From Pseudomonas sp. HS6 (GTDB lineage: Bacteria > Pseudomonadota > Gammaproteobacteria > Pseudomonadales > Pseudomonadaceae), in the NCBI RefSeq assembly GCF_023375815.1, contig NZ_CP067412.1:806001-870000 (forward strand): DNA of 64,000 bases, written 5' to 3'. The position numbers were made by a program, and so were the translations under genes. The notes under the pieces were generated by a model. The model was not told the origin of the DNA. It worked only from the letters and a program-made list of their open reading frames with translations, and did not search any database. Within the stretch, counting starts at the first letter, position 1. Every line of letters begins with the position of its first letter. Positions 9,139-19,366 of this stretch are shown here, one piece after another.

Positions 9139-9710
9139 GGGACCGCCGGCTTGCGGCGAGACAGCTGCAGCACGCTTGGGTGAATGCGTACGCCGCTGCG
9201 GGCGACGGAGTCGAGATTGACCTCGAAAGATACCTGCTCATCGCCGACCCGCAGGCAGAACAGGCTGCCAACCGTGCACTGATCCCCGCCCTCGCTGATG
9301 CTCAGCACCGGGTGACCGATCAGTGACGCAAACAGCCGACTGCGCTCATCGGCGGTGAGTTTACCGATGTACACGGCATCGCACTCGCTGACAATGGAAG
9401 GGTTATCGGCCAGCAGGCGACGCACGGTGACAGGTCGGCCCGTGGCCTGGGTCGTGCCTTTCACTAGATCATCGGTGTATTCGGTCGGGCCGACGATGCA
9501 CAGGCGCAATTGTGCAGGCTCGACCGGCCAACGGGCATAACTGAGAATACCGAGGACCACCTGAGTGACGGATTTAGCCCGTTGTTCGGCCATACCGACC
9601 GGTGTTTGCGGCTGGGCAGCAACTACACCTGTGAGCATACAGAGCAGAACGGCAAGCAACGCTCGCTTGCTGCCAACTACGCGCTCTGTCGCCCAGACAG
9701 CCAGCTTCAT
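9135..9710 (-). CDS. yfiR: Periplasmic repressor YfiR of the YfiN diguanylate cyclase
   Basis: A 191-residue exported protein with a signal peptide ending near AAQ (31-33). With the ATG at 9710 the cysteines fall at C71, C110, C145 and C152, the same positions as in P. aeruginosa YfiR, where disulfide formation controls stability and binding of YfiN. That agreement is the reason for preferring this start over the in-frame ATG 75 bases upstream. It is the first gene of yfiR-yfiN-yfiB. The known role is to hold the cyclase inactive until redox stress or capture by YfiB frees it. Confidence 0.92.
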   Translation of the reverse strand: MKLAVWATERVVGSKRALLAVLLCMLTGVVAAQPQTPVGMAEQRAKSVTQVVLGILSYARWPVEPAQLRLCIVGPTEYTDDLVKGTTQATGRPVTVRRLLADNPSIVSECDAVYIGKLTADERSRLFASLIGHPVLSISEGGDQCTVGSLFCLRVGDEQVSFEVNLDSVARSGVRIHPSVLQLSRRKPAVP

Positions 9711-9829
9711 GCAGGGATTCTCTTGGATCGTTACGGAATGATGCCGCAACGATAGCACAGCGTTGGAACGCCAGCGATACAGCACTCTCTGACCGGCTGG
9801 TCAGTTAACGCCAGCAAGCGCCGGCATTT

Positions 9830-11932
9830 TTATCCACGCCCCCCCTCCTCCAGTTCCAACATCAGACCGCTCAAGCGCTTGACCTTGCGCTGCACCGCTT
9901 CCTCAAACACCCCGGCTCGCGGTTCGATCAAGGTGAACCAATGCTTGGCTCGGGTAATGCCGGTGTAGATCAGCTCTTTGGTCAACACCGGATTCAAGGC
10001 GTCCGGGAGGATCAGCGCGGTATGGGCAAACTCCGAGCCTTGCGACTTGTGCACGGTCATCGCGTAGACGGTTTCAACATCATTGAGCCGGCTCGGCAAC
10101 ACGAACCGCACCCCGCCGCGTCCGTCGTTACGCGGGAACGCCACCCGAAGGACCGGTTCACCGGCGTTCGGCCCATCTCGCTCGGGCAATTTGAGGGCGA
10201 TGCCGATATCACCGTTCATCAGCCCCAGGCCGTAGTCATTGCGAGTCATCAGGACCGGGCGACCTTCATACCATTGCTGGTCGCTGTCGATCATCCGCGC
10301 CTTGAGCAGCGCGTCGGTGATGCGTTGGTTCAGCCCCTCGACACCCCACGGCCCTTTACGTACCGCGCACAGGAGCTGGAAGGTATCGAACGCCTGCAAG
10401 ACCTCACGCGCCCAATCGAGCCAACCTGGATGCTCAAGGGGAGCTCCGCCGGCTGGACGCTGATTGCGCAGAACGCTCAAGTAATGCCGATACCCGTGGG
10501 GACCATCGCCGTGCCCTTCCAGAACGAGTCGCTCCAGTGCGTGGTCCTGCTCTCCGTTGAGCGCCAGTGAATACACGTCGTCATGGCTTCGCGCAGTCAA
10601 CAGCTGGCGAGCCTCATCCGGCAATTGCTGATTCACCCGTCGCGCAAGCTGGCCGATACCACTGCCCTCGCCGAAACGCCGTGAGTGACGCAGCATCACC
10701 ACTTGCTGCGCCAACGGGTGCGTACCGTCGCTGTCCTCGTGCAAACCGCTGTCTTGCAAGGACTCGCCGCTCACGGACTCCAGCCACTGGCGGGTCTGCG
10801 GGCTGTACCAACCCGCCTCGGCGTCGCGGCACAGATCCCCCAGCACCGCACCGGCCTCGACGGAGGCCAACTGATCCTTGTCTCCCAGCAACACCAGACG
10901 AGCGTGTGACGGCAACGCATCAAGCAGGTTGGCCATCATTTCCAGGTCGATCATGGATGCTTCATCGACCACCAACACATCCAGCGGCAAACGGTTACCG
11001 GCATGGTGACGGAAGTGTCGTGTACCGGGACGGCTGCCGAGCAAGCGGTGAACTGTGGTGACCTCGGAAGGGATTTTTTCCCGAACGGCATCGGCGACTT
11101 TCAGCGATTGCACTTGCTGGCTGATGGACTCGGTCAACCGCGCAGCCGCTTTACCCGTGGGGGCCGCCAGGCGAATGCGCAGAGGCTGACCGGCCTCGAC
11201 CGCCGGGGCCTGAAGCAACGCCAGCAGACGTACCACCGTGGTGGTCTTGCCGGTGCCTGGCCCGCCCGTGACGATGCTGAAGGCACCTCGGGTCGCCAAC
11301 GCGCAAGCGAGTTTCTGCCAGTCGATCGCACCGGTTTGCTTTGCCGATCCGAACAACTCGTCCAGACGTTGCGACAGGTCGCCCGGCGTCGGTTCATGCT
11401 CCGCCAAGCGCTGACGCAGAGCAGTGTCGATGCGTCGCTCATAGGCCCAGTACCGCCGCAAGTACAGGCGTTTACCGGACAGCACCAGAGGGCATTGCCG
11501 TGCAGACTCATTGTCGTCGGCAGCCAGCGCCACCAGCGAGCTGCCGGCCAACACCTTGCACCAGTGCGCCCCCTCAAGCGATTCCAGCAATTGCGATGGC
11601 AGTAACAACACACCCGATTGCACATCTCCCTCCGGTGGCAGGGACAGGGCGAAGTCCGGGGCCTTGAGGGTTTCGAACAAATCCAGGCACACATGGCCGT
11701 GGCCGAGTTGATGACTGGTCAATGCGGCAGCAAGCAATACCAGCGGATCGACGTCAGGTGCCAATTCGTAAAGAAATGCCACGAATGCCTTGTCCAGAGC
11801 CCGCAGCCATCCACGCTCAACCCATAGGTTAAGTAACTGCAACAGGTCATAGGCTCGCGTCAGGGGTGTGAGCTGCGCGAGGCCGTCGGCATCCAGCGAA
11901 ACCGGCGAAAAATCCGCGAAGGTGCGGCTCAT
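9830..11932 (-). CDS. recD: RecBCD subunit RecD (5'-3' helicase)
   Basis: A 700-residue superfamily 1B helicase subunit of exonuclease V. Walker A is GGPGTGKT (223-230), the DEASM Walker B box lies near residue 330, and the C-terminal motif VHKSQGSEF near 635 is typical of RecD. It works with RecB and RecC on double-strand ends for recombination repair and degradation of foreign linear DNA. ATG 11932 overlaps the recB stop (ATGA) and was preferred over the in-frame ATG seven codons upstream, which would begin within recB. Confidence 0.95.
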   Translation of the reverse strand: MSRTFADFSPVSLDADGLAQLTPLTRAYDLLQLLNLWVERGWLRALDKAFVAFLYELAPDVDPLVLLAAALTSHQLGHGHVCLDLFETLKAPDFALSLPPEGDVQSGVLLLPSQLLESLEGAHWCKVLAGSSLVALAADDNESARQCPLVLSGKRLYLRRYWAYERRIDTALRQRLAEHEPTPGDLSQRLDELFGSAKQTGAIDWQKLACALATRGAFSIVTGGPGTGKTTTVVRLLALLQAPAVEAGQPLRIRLAAPTGKAAARLTESISQQVQSLKVADAVREKIPSEVTTVHRLLGSRPGTRHFRHHAGNRLPLDVLVVDEASMIDLEMMANLLDALPSHARLVLLGDKDQLASVEAGAVLGDLCRDAEAGWYSPQTRQWLESVSGESLQDSGLHEDSDGTHPLAQQVVMLRHSRRFGEGSGIGQLARRVNQQLPDEARQLLTARSHDDVYSLALNGEQDHALERLVLEGHGDGPHGYRHYLSVLRNQRPAGGAPLEHPGWLDWAREVLQAFDTFQLLCAVRKGPWGVEGLNQRITDALLKARMIDSDQQWYEGRPVLMTRNDYGLGLMNGDIGIALKLPERDGPNAGEPVLRVAFPRNDGRGGVRFVLPSRLNDVETVYAMTVHKSQGSEFAHTALILPDALNPVLTKELIYTGITRAKHWFTLIEPRAGVFEEAVQRKVKRLSGLMLELEEGGRG

Positions 11933-14900
11933 AGCAATTCTCCCTGTTCCCACACGGGCTCGGCTTTCGGTTCCGGTTTGCCCTGGAACATCCGGTCCAG
12001 ACGCTCGATCAGTTCTCGCGGCGGCCGAACGAAATACACACCACCGCTGTCCGCCCGTGTTCCGCGCAGGAACAGATACAGCGCACCGCCAACATGCTGG
12101 TCGTAATCGTAATCGGCGAGGCGGGCTTTGAGCTGACGATGCAGTGCCAGCAGGTACAACACGTATTGCAGGTCGTAGCGGTTTTCCAGAATCGACTGCT
12201 CCATGGCCTGTTCGGTGTAGGCGGCATCATCGACGCCCAGCCAATTGGATTTGTAGTCCGCCACGTAGTATCGACCGGCATGTTCAAAAGTCAGGTCGAT
12301 GAAGCCTTTGAACATGCCGTTGAGCTGCACCGCTTCGGCGGCGACCCGGGAAACACCATTGTGGGTGAACTTGCGAACCTGTTCGTCGAGTCTGACGACA
12401 TCGACCTTGTGGCTGGCGAACCAGAACTCCATCTCGACCCGATACTGCTTCAATTGCTCCAACACCATCGGTGGTCGACCGGTACCTGCTGGCATTGGGG
12501 ATTTGAGCAAATGCTGCAACCAGTCGCTGAGGGTCGTGATCCAGCCTTCCCAGCCGCGACGATTGCAGCGTCGGGCGACCGCGTCTTCCATTGCCTCGCG
12601 TGAAACCGCGAACCCTTCATCACCTGCCCACTCGAGCAGTCCATGGAGAAACGTTCCCGGATTCGGCCCACGGGGGAAGCGATGAATCTCGGCGCCTCCC
12701 GGAATGATCTCGCGAGGGGCATCGGGCTCAAGGCGCTCGTCGTCGAACAGTTTCTGCGCTTGCGGACTGTCCGGCGCCTCCTCACTGCCCATGCTCAACA
12801 CATCACTGATGCGCAAGGCACTGTAGGAAGCGATCCACCAGTTCTCGCTGGCCTTGCGTTTGGGGATCAACGTGGCACTTGGGATAGCTTCGTTGCGTGG
12901 AGGCTGGTAGCGCTCGCTGGTTGCCAGTGGCATTTCAACGATGCTCAGCGCAGGGCAATGCTGCTGCAAATCGTCGAGCCAGCGGGTCAGACCGCTGGAC
13001 TCACTCAGTGATGCGCCACCACCCACCAGATAGCCAAGTGCTGAAAGATGCAGGACCGAGCTGCTGTTATTGCCGCGTTTAAGGTCGGTCACGCCAAGCC
13101 AGCAGGCATGTTGTGCGCGGGTCAGCGCGACGTAGAGCAAACGCAGGTCCTCCGCCAGCCGCTCATTGTCGGCCAGGGCAATCAGCTCGGCATCAGGCTT
13201 GAGACTGACCTGAGCCTTGCCGGATGCGTCGTGGTAATGCAACGGCAGCCGACTGCCGTCCACGGGTTTGGCTGAGCAGATGAACGGCAGAAACACCAAC
13301 GGATACTCAAGCCCCTTGGACTTGTGGATCGTCACGACCTTGACCAGTTGCTCGTCGCTTTCAAGGCGCAGGATCTGCTCCTCCCCCGCTTGACCGGACA
13401 GCGCAAGGTGCTCGGCCAAATGCCGGATCAGCGCCTGCTCGCCATCGAGTTCGGAGGCCGCCTGCTGCATCAGCTCCGACAGGTGCAACAGGTTAGTCAG
13501 CACCCGCTCACCGTCACTGCGCGCGATCAAGGTTTGCGGCAGATGGAAGTCATGCAGAAAGCGCCGCAACATCGGTAGCACGCCTTGTTTGCGCCAGATT
13601 TCGCGATAGGCTCGGAACTGCATGACTCGGGCTTCCCAGACCAGCTCGTCCTGATTCAGGCGTTCCAGCTCAGTCAACGGCAGATTCAACGTGGTGCAGG
13701 CCAGGGCTGCTTTCAGCGAGCGCTCGACATCCGGTTCGGCACAGGCCTTGAGCCAGGCCAACAGATCATGGGCTTCCTGAGCCGCGAAAACAGAATCCTT
13801 GTCCGACAGATAGACGCTACGCACCCCTCGGGCGGCAAGCTCACCGCGTATCGCTTGAGCCTCTTTGCCATCGCGAACCAGAATCGCGATGTCCGCCGGC
13901 TGTAGACCGCGAAAATCCTTGCCGTCCTGCGCGAAACCAGCGCTGCCGGCTTGTCCGCCATTGAGCAGGGCGGTGATTTCACTGGCGCAGGCCCCAGCCA
14001 ACTGCTGGCGATAGACCACACCGGAGACTGGCTGCTCGGTGGATAACTGCCAAATGTTCAGCGCCGGCACGTCTTGCCCGGAAATCTGCAAATGCTCTTT
14101 GCGCCCCTGAGAGTCCACAGGCTGAAACGGCACCGGGTTGTCACCGTTTTTCTCTCGAAACAGAAACGCACCGCGCCCCAGTTCCCGGGACTCGGCGCGC
14201 TCGAACACCTGGTTCACCGCACGGACCATTCCGTGACTGGAGCGGAAGTTCGTACCCAGCGTATGCAGTCGCCCGGTGGTGGCTTTTCGCGCGCGCAGGT
14301 AGGTGTAGATGTCCGCGCCACGGAAGGCATAGATCGCCTGTTTCGGATCACCGATCAGAAACAGTCCGGTCTCGGGATTGTTTTCCTCGATGCGATAGAT
14401 GTTCTCGAAGATCCGGTATTGCACCGGATCCGTGTCCTGGAATTCGTCGATCAGGGCGACCGGAAACTGCTCGCGGATAAGCGTGGCGAGGCGCTCTCCA
14501 CCTTCGGACTGCAAGGCTGCGTCGAGGCGCAACAGCATGTCGTCGAAACCCATCTCGGCGCGTCGACGCTTCTCTTCTTCAAAGCGCTCGCCCACCCATT
14601 TGGCGGCGTGCTGCAGCACCGCGGCATCGGGGGTTGGCAGCCCGTCGAGGCTCGATTTGAGTGCCTGCATGGCGTCCAGTCCCGGATGGCTCGGTGGCTC
14701 GCCTTTCCAGGCTTCGGCCATGCCGTCAGGCGTGAGCCGGGTAAATCCGGTACCGATGTCCAGTTGTTCCTCAGACTCTTCTTCGGCCCAGGTCTTGAGC
14801 TTTTCGAACCATGGCTCGAAGTAGCGGGCCTGCATCTTGCGCCCGTCGACTGTCTTGCTGGCGACGCCCTGATGACAAATGGCGAGCAACTCATCTGCCC

Positions 14901-15618
14901 ACTGCTGCCAGGGCTTTTTCAACTCAACCAATGCCGCACGGCGCTCTTGCAGGCATTCTTCGATGAGTTCGGCAGGAGATCTGCCTTCCGCTCCATTACA
15001 TTCAGTACCGAAGAGAGCACGTACGCGAGGCAACAGGGCGGCCGGTCCTCCCCAATGACTGCGAACCCAATTCAGGGCATCCCCCTGCATCGGATAGCAG
15101 AACAGGCGCCAGTAATCGCGGAGCACTTCGCCCAGCAGATCGCTGTGATCGGTTTCCAGGGTCTGGGTAAACAGACTACCGCTGTCGAATGCGTGTTCGC
15201 GCAGCATTCGCTGACACCAACTGTGGATCGTCGAGACCGCAGCCTCGTCCATCCATTGCGCGGCGATATCCAGGCGGTTGGCGCATCCAGGCCATTGCTG
15301 AGGGTCGAACTGCGCGCGCAGCTCATCGATCAACGTATCAGCAGGCGGCGTCTCGTCACGGAAGAAGCGTGCAGCCTCGGCCAGGCGTGTGCGAATACGT
15401 TCGCGCAACTCCTTGGTCGCCGCATCGGTGAAGGTCACCACAAGAATCTGCGGAGGCAACAGCTCGCGACCGAAGCCACTCGCGTCACCACCATGACCAA
15501 GGATCAGGCGCAGATACAACGCGGAGATCGTAAATGTCTTGCCAGTACCCGCGCTGGCCTCGATCAGTTGACTACCCTTTAACGGAAACGCCAGGGCAAG
15601 TGGCTGCTTTGCACTCAT
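11929..15618 (-). CDS. recB: RecBCD subunit RecB (3'-5' helicase and nuclease)
   Basis: A 1229-residue UvrD-type helicase with a C-terminal nuclease. Walker A is ASAGTGKT (21-28), motif II appears as DEFQDTDPVQY near 385-395, and VTIHKSKGLEYP near 770 is motif V. The RecB nuclease core (FIDLTFE...YYVADYKSNWLG) sits at about 1100-1125 and keeps the catalytic D and K. It carries out end resection and Chi-dependent RecA loading with RecC and RecD. The start overlaps the recC stop by ATGA; a longer in-frame start 33 bases upstream lies inside recC. Confidence 0.96.
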   Translation of the reverse strand: MSAKQPLALAFPLKGSQLIEASAGTGKTFTISALYLRLILGHGGDASGFGRELLPPQILVVTFTDAATKELRERIRTRLAEAARFFRDETPPADTLIDELRAQFDPQQWPGCANRLDIAAQWMDEAAVSTIHSWCQRMLREHAFDSGSLFTQTLETDHSDLLGEVLRDYWRLFCYPMQGDALNWVRSHWGGPAALLPRVRALFGTECNGAEGRSPAELIEECLQERRAALVELKKPWQQWADELLAICHQGVASKTVDGRKMQARYFEPWFEKLKTWAEEESEEQLDIGTGFTRLTPDGMAEAWKGEPPSHPGLDAMQALKSSLDGLPTPDAAVLQHAAKWVGERFEEEKRRRAEMGFDDMLLRLDAALQSEGGERLATLIREQFPVALIDEFQDTDPVQYRIFENIYRIEENNPETGLFLIGDPKQAIYAFRGADIYTYLRARKATTGRLHTLGTNFRSSHGMVRAVNQVFERAESRELGRGAFLFREKNGDNPVPFQPVDSQGRKEHLQISGQDVPALNIWQLSTEQPVSGVVYRQQLAGACASEITALLNGGQAGSAGFAQDGKDFRGLQPADIAILVRDGKEAQAIRGELAARGVRSVYLSDKDSVFAAQEAHDLLAWLKACAEPDVERSLKAALACTTLNLPLTELERLNQDELVWEARVMQFRAYREIWRKQGVLPMLRRFLHDFHLPQTLIARSDGERVLTNLLHLSELMQQAASELDGEQALIRHLAEHLALSGQAGEEQILRLESDEQLVKVVTIHKSKGLEYPLVFLPFICSAKPVDGSRLPLHYHDASGKAQVSLKPDAELIALADNERLAEDLRLLYVALTRAQHACWLGVTDLKRGNNSSSVLHLSALGYLVGGGASLSESSGLTRWLDDLQQHCPALSIVEMPLATSERYQPPRNEAIPSATLIPKRKASENWWIASYSALRISDVLSMGSEEAPDSPQAQKLFDDERLEPDAPREIIPGGAEIHRFPRGPNPGTFLHGLLEWAGDEGFAVSREAMEDAVARRCNRRGWEGWITTLSDWLQHLLKSPMPAGTGRPPMVLEQLKQYRVEMEFWFASHKVDVVRLDEQVRKFTHNGVSRVAAEAVQLNGMFKGFIDLTFEHAGRYYVADYKSNWLGVDDAAYTEQAMEQSILENRYDLQYVLYLLALHRQLKARLADYDYDQHVGGALYLFLRGTRADSGGVYFVRPPRELIERLDRMFQGKPEPKAEPVWEQGELL

Positions 15619-18600
15619 GAACGTACTCCCGCGCTGGCCAAGGATTGCCAAGGGGCTTCAAGCACTGGGCGGTATAAAGCATTGCACCAATCGGGGAAGG
15701 TCTCCTCGGCCAACAACGCATCGAAATTCGGGAATTGTCGCGCCAATGCGGGGCTTTCGCGTCGCTCGCCTTCGCTACTCTGGCCATCCCCCTCATAGGC
15801 TTTGCGGGCAGCGGCTACGGCCTTCAGCGGGTCATTCTGACCCAGCCATGCAAAAGCGGTTTTCACCGCAACCGGGAGCGGTTGACGCATTCCTGACTGC
15901 CAGGCGAGCAGCAGGTCTTCGAGTATTCTCCAGGCCCGATCCTGCTTCATCGGCTCAAGCAAAAGCGTGTCGTCACTGGCGACCAGCGCCGTAGTCAGAG
16001 AAAGCCCACTCGCACAAGCGACCAGATGATTGACCCATGGCTTGGTCAGACGGTGCCATTTTCGGCTCTTGATCGAGCCGATGCTGTTGGGGATCGTCGT
16101 CACCGAGAGCACACCGCCATCAGCGCGTTGATGCAGACCTCCAAGCCATCCTTCCAGCCGTAATCCCTGCCATTCAAGATTGATCGGAATTGCACTGGTC
16201 AGCGGAGTCGGCCAAAGCGTCAGTAGCTGCTGATAGCGTTGCAGCAAATCAGGAAGCGGTTCAATCAACTCTCGCTGCAGGCACTCACCGAATCCCGCCA
16301 TGGGCAGCAGCCCGCTGTTTTGCAGGCGCCGAGCCTGAGCCTCCAGAGCCTGATCAACACTCTCCGTACGTCTCAAGGCCGCTTCAAGCAAACTGTCGCT
16401 GAGGGTATATCGTTGCAGCGCATCCAGCACAAAGGGTTCTTCGTCTGCTTGAGGTACTTGCGCCGCTTCAAAATAAACCTTCAGGCGCTGAGTGAAAAAG
16501 TGTCGCACCGGATTGCGCAGGAAATCCTGCAACAATGCGAGACTCAGCGGCTCCTCCTGGACATGGGGTTCGAGCATTCTTCTCACATCAACAGGCTCAT
16601 GACGTTGATGCAGCAACTGCCATTCGCTGGCATAGCTGAACAGTTCATCACCCTCATGGAAGTAACGTGAACTGAATGGCTGCAGCGGGTGCTCCTGAGT
16701 CATGGCATGCAAAATATCGACGCCTTCATCAGTCGTTCGCCAACCGTTGGCGAGATGATCGCGCAACTGACCGATCAGCACCGAGGGTGGCCGCTCACTG
16801 TTGTCACGAATGCTGCGGCCTACCCAACTGATGTAGAGCTGATGACGAGCAGACAGCAGCGCTTCGAGCAACAGATAGCGATCATCTTCACGACGGGAGC
16901 GATCACCTGGCCGGTAATCGCTACCCATGAGGTCGAAATCCAGCGGTGGTTGTGCCCGGGGATAATCGCCATCGTTCATACCCAGAAGGCAAACCAGCTT
17001 GAATGGAATTGCCCGCATCGGCATCAGGGTACAAAAGTTCACTGCACCGGCCAGGAAGCGTTGAGACAAACGCCCTTGGTCCAGTCCGGCCAGCCAGGCC
17101 TCGCGAACAACGGTTAGCGGTAAGTCGTCTTCCAGTCCGACAGACTCACAGGTCTCAAGCCAGGTTTCGCGCAGCTCCTCAAGCTGAGTCAGCAAGTAGT
17201 CGTCATGCTCATTGCTAGCTTTGAAAAACAACTGCATCAGTACCTGCAGCCGGCTCCCCCACTCTTTAGGTTTCGCAGACTTCAACAATTGCTGGTGCGA
17301 GTACTCCAAGGCATCCAGCAAGGCGACCAGGGGACCGATCAATGCGGCATCGAGACCGCCAACTTCATCGTAGGGCTCAATACCCGCGCAGGCACTTGAG
17401 TCGCCAACCGCATACCCCAGGAGCATCCGCCTCAGGCCGAAACGCCAGCTGTTCTGCTCCAGCTCATTGGGCAATCCCAGTCCGGCGCGCTGGTCAGCGT
17501 CCATCCCCCAGCGCACACCGGCGCCTTCGATCCAGCGGTGCAGAGTCGGCAAGTCCCGCTCCTCCACACCGAACCGTGCGCGTAACGCCGGAACATCGAG
17601 CAAGTCGAGGACTTCGCTGACGGGAAAGCGACTGTCTGGCAGTTTGAGCAGATGTTCGACAGCAATCAGTAGTGGATCCCGACCGCGTTGTCCTTGGTCT
17701 GCCAGCGTGAAAGGAATGAACCGCGGATCATGACGATCCAGCTGCCCAAACACCGCACGGACATGCGGTGCATAGCTGTCGATGTCAGGCACCATCACTA
17801 TCACGTCACGGGGGCGAAGTTCGGGATTGGCGCTGAAGCGGGCCAGAAGCTGATCGTGGAGAATCTCCACTTCACGCTGGGCACTATGGGCAATGTGGAA
17901 CCGAATCGACTGGTCTTGCTTCAGATCGACATCGGGCCAAAGCTCACGCGTCTCACTGAGCGGACGCAGTTCCAGAATGTCATCCTGCAGTTGATTGAGC
18001 ATGTTTTGCGGAACAGTTTCGCTGAACAGATCGATTCGACCATTGCGAAATGCCGCGCGATAGCTGCCGGGGTCGTCAAAGCTGTCGAGCAGATTGATGT
18101 AGTCACGACCTTGTTTGCCCCAGGCGGCGAGCAGCGGATGGGCATGCTGATGCAGTGATTCAGAGTCCAGAACCACGGGCATGCCACTCTTGCGAGCCTG
18201 ACGCTTGTATTGATGACGCAACAGATCCTTGTCGGCAACGATATCGGCCCAATGATAACGGCAAGGGTTATGGACACAGAGCAGGACCTGGCTGAAACGG
18301 GCAAGCCCTGCCAATGCTTCGAGTACTTGTGCGGGCAATGAGGAAATCCCAAAAACAATGACCCGTGACGGCAAGCCTGCCGGTGCTTTTTCAAGGCTGT
18401 TGATGCACTCGATGAATCGCTGGTGCACACCCGCACGGCTTTGAGCCATGCCTTGTTCACCGACATCCTCAAGCAATGCACGCCACAGCTCTGCCTGCCA
18501 GCAACTGGTGATGGGGAGCGGTTTTACTTCCCCCCTGACATTTCGCAGTTGATGACGCCCCTCGGCCCAATCCTCAAGCCAGTCGGCACGGTACACCTGA

Positions 18601-19067
18601 TATTGATCGAATAGATCAGCCAGACGCTCGGACAGCTGGTAGCGCTTGCGCAAGTCGGAGTCATGGGTCAGGAATCGTTGCAGCGGTTCGAAATGCGGCA
18701 AGTCGATGACCTGCGGCAACAAGCGCATCAGCCGCCAGGTCAGAGGTGCCTTGTCGAGCAAGGACTTTGCCGGGATCTCATCTCGTCCCAGAACCATGCG
18801 GTAAAGCTGCCACATGAAACTGCCCGGCAACTGCACATCAATTGCGGCGGCAATGCCGCACCCGCCAAGGTCATCCTCTTCGGGATCCTCCGCCAATGCC
18901 AGCTTGAGCCATTGGGCAATGCCGTTGCTCTGCACGAGCGCGATTTCGTTCTCCAGGGGAGCCAGCGGGTAGCGTCGCATTATGCTGATCACAAGGCTGC
19001 GCAGTTCGTCCAGGCTGTTGCTCTGAACCACCATGAATGCAGCGTTGAGGGACTGAGTGTCCGGCAT
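15615..19067 (-). CDS. recC: RecBCD subunit RecC (Chi-recognition scaffold)
   Basis: A 1150-residue RecC homologue, first gene of the recC-recB-recD operon. The opening region (MVVQSNSLDELRSLVI, then ALVQSNGIAQWLKLALA) and the phrase VMVPDIDSYAPHVRAVFG are family landmarks of the inactive helicase-like domains. RecC recognises Chi and splits the DNA strands within the complex. The start at 19067 is preceded by AGGAAG seven bases upstream; the ORF extends eight codons further but has no ribosome-binding site there. The upstream spacer carries a MITE-like repeat instead of another gene. Confidence 0.96.
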   Translation of the reverse strand: MPDTQSLNAAFMVVQSNSLDELRSLVISIMRRYPLAPLENEIALVQSNGIAQWLKLALAEDPEEDDLGGCGIAAAIDVQLPGSFMWQLYRMVLGRDEIPAKSLLDKAPLTWRLMRLLPQVIDLPHFEPLQRFLTHDSDLRKRYQLSERLADLFDQYQVYRADWLEDWAEGRHQLRNVRGEVKPLPITSCWQAELWRALLEDVGEQGMAQSRAGVHQRFIECINSLEKAPAGLPSRVIVFGISSLPAQVLEALAGLARFSQVLLCVHNPCRYHWADIVADKDLLRHQYKRQARKSGMPVVLDSESLHQHAHPLLAAWGKQGRDYINLLDSFDDPGSYRAAFRNGRIDLFSETVPQNMLNQLQDDILELRPLSETRELWPDVDLKQDQSIRFHIAHSAQREVEILHDQLLARFSANPELRPRDVIVMVPDIDSYAPHVRAVFGQLDRHDPRFIPFTLADQGQRGRDPLLIAVEHLLKLPDSRFPVSEVLDLLDVPALRARFGVEERDLPTLHRWIEGAGVRWGMDADQRAGLGLPNELEQNSWRFGLRRMLLGYAVGDSSACAGIEPYDEVGGLDAALIGPLVALLDALEYSHQQLLKSAKPKEWGSRLQVLMQLFFKASNEHDDYLLTQLEELRETWLETCESVGLEDDLPLTVVREAWLAGLDQGRLSQRFLAGAVNFCTLMPMRAIPFKLVCLLGMNDGDYPRAQPPLDFDLMGSDYRPGDRSRREDDRYLLLEALLSARHQLYISWVGRSIRDNSERPPSVLIGQLRDHLANGWRTTDEGVDILHAMTQEHPLQPFSSRYFHEGDELFSYASEWQLLHQRHEPVDVRRMLEPHVQEEPLSLALLQDFLRNPVRHFFTQRLKVYFEAAQVPQADEEPFVLDALQRYTLSDSLLEAALRRTESVDQALEAQARRLQNSGLLPMAGFGECLQRELIEPLPDLLQRYQQLLTLWPTPLTSAIPINLEWQGLRLEGWLGGLHQRADGGVLSVTTIPNSIGSIKSRKWHRLTKPWVNHLVACASGLSLTTALVASDDTLLLEPMKQDRAWRILEDLLLAWQSGMRQPLPVAVKTAFAWLGQNDPLKAVAAARKAYEGDGQSSEGERRESPALARQFPNFDALLAEETFPDWCNALYRPVLEAPWQSLASAGVRS

Positions 19068-19128
19068 GAAGGCTTCCTTGGAAAAGTACATAAGCTAGGG
19101 CTGAACCTTAGCATTGTCGGCAGGCGAG

Positions 19129-19291
19129 CCCGGAGGGAGAGGGGGCCGATTCGGGGATATTCGAGAGATACGCCGACCTGAACGAATCTGCGTTGAATCC
19201 ACAATCGACTCGGTCTGTCACGTCGCAGACTCCCGCAAGACCCTACGGTCAGTTCCCTCTCCCTCCGGGAGAGGGCTAGGGTGAGGGGGAA
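19129..19291. repeat. MITE-like repeat element, copy 1
   Basis: Between recC and the DyP gene. The right end is CCCTCTCCCTCCGGGAGAGGGCTAGGGTGAGGG (split here as a hairpin plus GGTGAGGG tail); the left end begins CGGAGGGAGAGGGGG and lacks the outer arm. The interior has ACGCCGACCTGAACGA and a single GAATCCACAATCGACTCG unit. It shares these parts with copies at 25758 and 43789. The rest of 19068-19366 shows nothing beyond the DyP ribosome-binding site (AAGGAG near 19354). Confidence 0.75.
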
Positions 19292-19366
19292 GCTTTTGAC
19301 GCCAATCAACCCCCCACAAACCCTCCGCCTACAGTTAAACTCCGCGCTCTTTCCCAAGGAGTTCAC

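Noticed and set aside
9789..9804. CTGACC-GGCT-GGTCAG hairpin downstream of recD as a terminator
   Set aside because: The stem is only six base pairs and has no T-run on the minus strand, so termination there cannot be supported.
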